NCBI GenBank assembly: GCA_016462245.1
Contig: JAEMTR010000091.1
Location: 1-6,115 of the forward strand
DNA length: 6,115 bases
Source: Solirubrobacteraceae bacterium
GTDB lineage: Bacteria; Actinomycetota; Thermoleophilia; Solirubrobacterales; Solirubrobacteraceae
Direction of reading: 5' to 3'
Shown here: in pieces, positions 5,634 through 6,115 of the stretch
Numbering within the stretch: the first letter of the stretch is position 1
How the letters are laid out: every line of letters starts with the position of its first letter
Program-made: the position numbers and the translations under genes
The notes under the pieces: model-generated
Database searches by the model: none
What the model was told of the DNA's origin: nothing
Seen by the model: only the letters and a program-made list of their open reading frames with translations

Positions 5634-6115
5634 GCCGCCCAGGGACGCTGACCGTCTACCGCTGGGAGCTGCGCAAGCTGCGCGCGCAGAAGCGAACCTA
5701 TTTGGGCCTTGGCGCCGCCGTACTCGTGCCGATCGTCTTTGCGGTTGCGGTCGCGATCCAGCCCGGCGAACCGGCCGACGTGCCTTTCGGGCGCTACATC
5801 AACGACACCGGCCTGGCCTTCCCGCTGGTGACGCTGCTGTTCGGTTCGATCTGGTTCTACCCGCTGATCGCGGCGCTCGTCTCCGGCGACATCGTCGCCA
5901 ATGAGGACAACAACGGCACGCTGAAAACAATCCTGACGCGCTCGGTTGAACGCAGCCAGGTCTTCTTCGGCAAGGTGCTGGCGGCCTTTAGCTATTCGAT
6001 CCTCGCGATCATCCTCAGTGGCGTCGTCGCAACAGTTGCCGGCATCTTTGTCTCCGGCTTCAACCCAATACCGACGCTCTCGGGAACGTTGGAGTCGCCG
6101 GAGCGGGGCCTGCTG
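5630..6115 (+). CDS. ABC-2 type permease, N-terminal part, open at the window edge
   Basis: The GTG at 5630 overlaps the ATPase stop by four bases (GTGA) and has a strong GGAGG upstream; 162 codons run to the window end without a stop. The protein opens with a short cytoplasmic helix typical of these permeases (LTVYRWELRKLRAQKR, 7-22). Three membrane segments follow at about 24-43, 61-85 and 117-142. Between the second and third is the hallmark ABC-2 loop, GDIVANEDNNGTLKTILTR (86-104), followed by FFGKVLA. Permeases of this kind usually have six helices, so about half is present. The partner is certainly the ATPase just upstream; together they would export a lipid, peptide or drug-like compound. 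The overlap suggests translational coupling and balanced amounts of the two subunits. Confidence 0.92.
   Translation, partial: MSRPGTLTVYRWELRKLRAQKRTYLGLGAAVLVPIVFAVAVAIQPGEPADVPFGRYINDTGLAFPLVTLLFGSIWFYPLIAALVSGDIVANEDNNGTLKTILTRSVERSQVFFGKVLAAFSYSILAIILSGVVATVAGIFVSGFNPIPTLSGTLESPERGLL

Overview
The window is 6.1 kb of bacterial chromosome with GC-rich coding sequence. It suggests a high-GC actinobacterium, perhaps of the Thermoleophilia (Solirubrobacter-like) kind. The reasons are five GTG starts among six protein genes, one gene with a probable near-leaderless start, signal peptides rich in Ala and Val, and a LolA/RseB-like secreted protein coupled to an ABC-2 exporter. The placement is an inference from style and content; no taxonomic marker is present.

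Layout from left to right. (1) Positions 1-544, minus strand: the first 181 codons of a secreted glycoside hydrolase family 1 enzyme of the Sulfolobus LacS-like type, cut by the window edge before its catalytic glutamates. (2) Positions 619-691, plus strand: a complete tRNA-Ala(UGC), divergent from the hydrolase. (3) Positions 743-2245: an Amt/AmtB ammonium transporter in which the first of the two pore histidines is aspartate. (4) Positions 2302-3384: a secreted alpha/beta-hydrolase of the DUF3089 family. (5) Positions 3442-4650: an exported LolA/RseB-like protein. (6) Positions 4656-5633: an ABC ATPase of the BcrA/DrrA type. (7) Positions 5630-6115: the matching ABC-2 permease, cut by the right edge. 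No gap between genes exceeds 75 bases.

The last three genes are tightly packed (5-base gap, then a 4-base GTGA overlap) and very probably form one operon, an envelope exporter with an exported lipid-binding-like or stress-sensor-like partner. The tRNA, amt and DUF3089 genes lie on the same strand but have their own gaps and are probably separate units. Most of the encoded proteins act outside or across the membrane: sugar hydrolysis, ammonium uptake, ester or lipid hydrolysis, and export.

I see no mobile element, CRISPR array or phage gene. Nothing here is clearly a new system. The best leads are the aspartate in the Amt pore, the exported archaeal-type GH1 with two possible starts, and the LolA/RseB-ABC module.
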